Shown here: positions 30,095 through 32,500 of the stretch, one piece after another
Layout: the number at the start of each line of letters is the position of its first letter
Numbering within the stretch: the stretch's first letter is position 1
DNA from: Symbiodinium natans
Taxonomy: Eukaryota > Sar > Dinophyceae > Suessiales > Symbiodiniaceae
Length of the DNA: 32,500 bases
Reading direction: 5' to 3'
NCBI GenBank assembly: GCA_905221605.1
Contig: CAJNDS010002245.1
Span: 305,044-337,543 of the forward strand
Notes under the pieces: generated by a model
Database searches by the model: none
Told to the model about the DNA's origin: nothing
Seen by the model: only the letters and a program-made list of their open reading frames with translations
Made by a program: the position numbers and the translations under genes

Positions 30095-31556
30095 GCTCCA
30101 GATAGCAAAGGCAATCGTCTCTCCAAGGCTGCCTCCAATCATCCAGCCAACAGCGTATTCAGTGAAGGACAGCTTTCGTAGAAAGTTGCGCTTTCAGAGA
30201 CCAGTTCAACGAGAGCATTTCTATCTTTACGCGTGCTTATCTGGTGAAGAAGCCCCAGATGAGAACGACTTTGCACTGAAACTTGCAAGGCATATAGGGG
30301 AGCCTGGCGCGGCTGTGGAAGAAGTTGCACGCAAGCTTCGGCATCGAGGTGCCCATGTGGAGTGGCGGCAAAATCTTGACTACTGGAGCGGTACCCACAT
30401 CACCCCAAGACCTGCCAAGTTGTTCATCTCGAGGAAGAAGATCGCAGTTTCTTCGCTCGCTTTCTTGCTCGCCAGCTTGACTCTTGTTCTTTGTTGGCTT
30501 CACGTGCTTTTTCCTGACATGCAATTCGCAGTCGATGAGGTCAGTATCTATCTTGATGACCATCCTACGTATTCTTTCTGCGATGGGCCGTACATTCGAC
30601 TGGATGTGCAAGACCTTGCACATGCTGAGCGAGTTCTGCTAAACAGTAGTGACAGCACCTCGAAGACTTGTTTGGCGATGTTGTATGGCTTGCAGGGATT
30701 CTTTTCTGAGTCATACAAGCTGGCTATGGATGTATGCATCTCGTACGAGGCCGCACCTCTTGCGCAAAACGTCGCTTGCGGCTTGACAAGTTTTTTTCAA
30801 GGAAAGCTTCACGACTGCATCAAGTACAGGCAGGACGCCGTTGCCCGTGCGTGCGATGAGCTTGCCACGCGATCATCTGCCTGCTGGCGTGCGCACCTTG
30901 CTGCTGCACTTGCAAGCAACTTGCAAGGTTGGGACCAGCCCGCACGCGAAGCTCTTCTGCGTATGAATCAAACAGGCTGTCCTGACGACATCCTTTTTGT
31001 ATCGTTGGTTGAGATGGCTGATAATGAGATGGCCACCGGTGACGCCAAACTCGCCATGCGCATGTTGCATGACATGTTGCCCACGGCAATGCAACTTGCT
31101 TCCAACCCTGTCCAAAACAGCCGGGCCGTTGCCGTGCTGAGGGTCTACGCTGAGAGTTTATCCTGGGAAGGAGAGCATGAGGAAGCTCGTGCGTGGTTTT
31201 CAAGGGCGCTTGACCTCTCCAGGTTCAAGTGGGATCGAAGCATGGTTTTCTTTGAGCAAGCCAAGATGCAACTTTGGTGGGACACGTCTGTTCCTGAGGC
31301 AATACACTTAACAGAGATTGGCATTAGCATGCTGAGCGACATCAGCGCCGATGACAAATCAATCTTTTGGTACCAGCCACTGAGAAACCAGATGTTGATT
31401 GCAAATCGGACACAGCATTCAATTGATTTGTCATTGGTGACACGACTTAAGGAGCTGCTTGTAAGATACCCATTCCTATACACGCAGCATGAGGCTCAAA
31501 TTTCCGTTGTTGGTGACATTGGGAAAGCCGCCGATTGGCAAAAGACTAATCGGTGA
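30095..31556 (+). CDS. Caspase-like gene, exon 3: membrane segment and TPR-like region
   Basis: A 1,462-base exon ends in TGA at 31554. It first reads LQIAKAIVSPRLPPIIQPTA, then a soluble stretch. One hydrophobic segment, IAVSSLAFLLASLTLVLCWL (about 245-267 of the protein), is preceded by ISRKK, typical of a membrane helix with a basic cytosolic side. The C-terminal 340 residues are helix pairs with TPR-like spacing, e.g. SVEMADNEMATGDAKLAMRM-like and EGEHEEARAWFSRALDLSRF. Inference: a membrane-anchored caspase-like protein whose helical tail binds partners. Codon use and open length make this the most secure coding exon. The in-frame GTG at 30162 is not a start. Confidence 0.82.
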
Positions 31557-31823
31557 CGAGCTGCTGGCAAAGCCTGTTGGGTAAATGGTCTTCGGCTATT
31601 TCACGGGTGTCACAACTTGGTGACATCACGATAACTTTCGACGAGAACCGGAATACGGTTTCCTGATCTGCACCGCAAGTTTTTGTTCGCGCGTAACACA
31701 TTTGCTTCTACGATGTGCTGGTTAAGACACGGCAAGAGGGCCGTTGGCAGTCTTCAACCACAGTCTGAGGGGCAGAGTGCGCGCGAGGGCAATCCTGTTG
31801 CATAGAGTGGTATGACTCCACAG
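31557..31823 (+). other. Downstream region of caspase-like gene
   Basis: Unique sequence without telomeric repeats, presumably 3' UTR and spacer. No poly(A) signal of animal type is seen, as expected in dinoflagellates. Minus-strand frames here look like shadows. Confidence 0.45.
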
Positions 31824-31981
31824 AGAGGGTTCTCCACGCAACCAGACCCCGCATTGCCGGGACCTGGCAAAAAGTTCCCTCGAGCCGAGAATTGTTACCC
31901 AAACCTCAAACCCAAGGCGGTAGCCTTCCTTTCTGTGGCCTCGAAAGTTGGTGCTAGCTCGAAGCACACGGGGAAATCAGG
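31824..31981 (+). CDS. Candidate exon of a further gene
   Basis: The acceptor is TATGACTCCACAG. A 52-codon frame reads RGFSTQPDPALPGPGKKFPR then AENCYPNLKPKAVAFLSVAS, ending at GG|GTGTTTAGGG. The frame is also open upstream to an ATG at 31812, which may be the real start. No family is recognised. Confidence 0.55.
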
Positions 31982-32057
31982 GTGTTTAGGGTTTGTGATT
32001 TTTTCGGGTAAGACTAGGGGTGCTTAGGATGTCCTCAACGAAGGGCACTTTTGCGGG

Positions 32058-32091
32058 TTTGGGGTTTGGGGTTTAGGGTTTAGGGTTTAGG
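32058..32091 (+). repeat. Telomeric tract, TTTGGGG/TTTAGGG
   Basis: Five units, the first two TTTGGGG. Confidence 0.93.
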
Positions 32092-32125
32092 CAGGGTGTT
32101 GGAGTTGAAATCCTAGTGGGCTCAG

Positions 32126-32172
32126 CGGTTCGGAGCCTGAGCCAGTCCACAGCTCGCTGCGGAATGGAAGGG
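32126..32172 (+). CDS. Candidate exon, product unknown
   Basis: The acceptor is GTGGGCTCAG; the frame reads GSEPEPVHSSLRNGR and ends at GG|GTCTGG. A short TTTAGGG tract follows at 32183-32210. Confidence 0.55.
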
Positions 32173-32239
32173 GTCTGGCCTTAGGGTTTAGGGTTTAGGG
32201 TTTAGGGTCCAGGGTGACATTCCTCTGAGCCGCATAAGG

Positions 32240-32280
32240 GTAGCCTTTTTGATTTTTCTGGGGGCCGGGGGGGGGGGGGT
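32240..32280. repeat. M2 fragment and poly(G) run
   Basis: AGGGTAGCCTTTTTG matches M2 copy 1, followed by TTTTTCTG and about 13 G, the same order of features as at 1326-1400. Confidence 0.65.
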
Positions 32281-32418
32281 GTTTTCAGAGCCCAACAAAC
32301 AAAAGGCACTCTATCCGAAACCTGCTGAAAATCGATTGTTTAGCCCGTAAAACCCCTACAGACCCCTGAAGCTCTGTAGCTAGGGTTAGGTGTCATTTTT
32401 TTAAAGTTGTCATACAAG

Positions 32419-32500
32419 ATGCCCTTACGTCGAAGCAGTGCATCTCATCTGCCTGGTATGGGATCTGTACCTGTGGGTGTGAGGCACACGCAGCGTATTC
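32419..32500 (+). CDS. Candidate exon, cut by window end
   Basis: After GTTGTCATACAAG an open frame reads MPLRRSSASHLPGMGSVPVG then VRHTQRI and continues past the window. It begins with ATG and could be a first coding exon. Confidence 0.45.
   Translation, partial: MPLRRSSASHLPGMGSVPVGVRHTQRI

Larger units (their letters stand above)
234..32210. repeat. Network of interstitial telomeric repeats
   Basis: More than 80 tracts of TTTAGGG or its complement CCCTAAA, from 3 to over 30 units, are spread over the window with one to five per kilobase. Orientation flips repeatedly, so this is not a chromosome end. Unit variants recur: TTTTAGGG, CTTTAGGG, TTTAGGGG, TTTGGGG, TTCAGGG. Tracts lie between exon-like islands, so most appear intronic. 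Only the larger or more instructive tracts are listed separately below. Confidence 0.97.

Noticed and set aside
30237-31483. Minus-strand frames of 80-128 codons under the caspase-like gene
   Set aside because: Shadows of the long + strand exon, which has continuous protein-like composition and domain structure.
234-32210. True chromosome end
   Set aside because: Tracts are short, flip orientation and are interspersed with gene-like islands; no terminal array.

Overview
The window looks like nuclear DNA of a dinoflagellate, or a close alveolate relative (my confidence about 0.75). Three things point there: plant-type telomeric heptamers (TTTAGGG/CCCTAAA) scattered everywhere, very short exons with GC and GA as well as GT donors, and short inverted-repeat intron elements. 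I see no rRNA, tRNA, CRISPR array, prokaryotic operon or virus.

Layout. From about 1 to 29.1 kb the sequence alternates every 100-400 bases between interstitial telomeric tracts (both orientations, pure or degenerate) and non-telomeric islands. Many islands hold an open frame of 20-125 bases between a YAG-type acceptor and a GT, GC or GA donor, nearly always read on the + strand. I interpret 1-29 kb as one or more very intron-rich + strand genes whose introns are packed with telomeric repeat, microsatellites, poly(G/C) runs and 50-105 bp inverted-repeat elements resembling introners. Because the exons are short and GC-rich, the frame is often ambiguous; I name no product for them. Seven exon candidates between 23813 and 26381 can be joined in one open frame.

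The exceptions to short exons are a 220-codon open frame at 6013-6675 that ends in a stop, and a well-resolved gene at 29491-31556. That gene has three exons: a caspase/metacaspase-like (C14-type) N-terminal domain, a membrane segment and a helical TPR-like C-terminal half. Its second intron is GC-AG with AG|GC at both junctions, a dinoflagellate hallmark. Its first intron has three possible acceptors spaced about 18-24 nt apart, all in frame. From 31.6 kb to the end, telomeric islands and exon-like segments resume.

The main novelty candidate is the combination itself. Telomeric arrays serve as intron bodies and in places supply the splice donor (AGG|GTTTAGGG). In one case a 155 bp telomeric tract has split an otherwise recognisable short inverted-repeat element whose unsplit copy lies 16 kb away. 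All exon boundaries here are inferred by eye and need RNA evidence.
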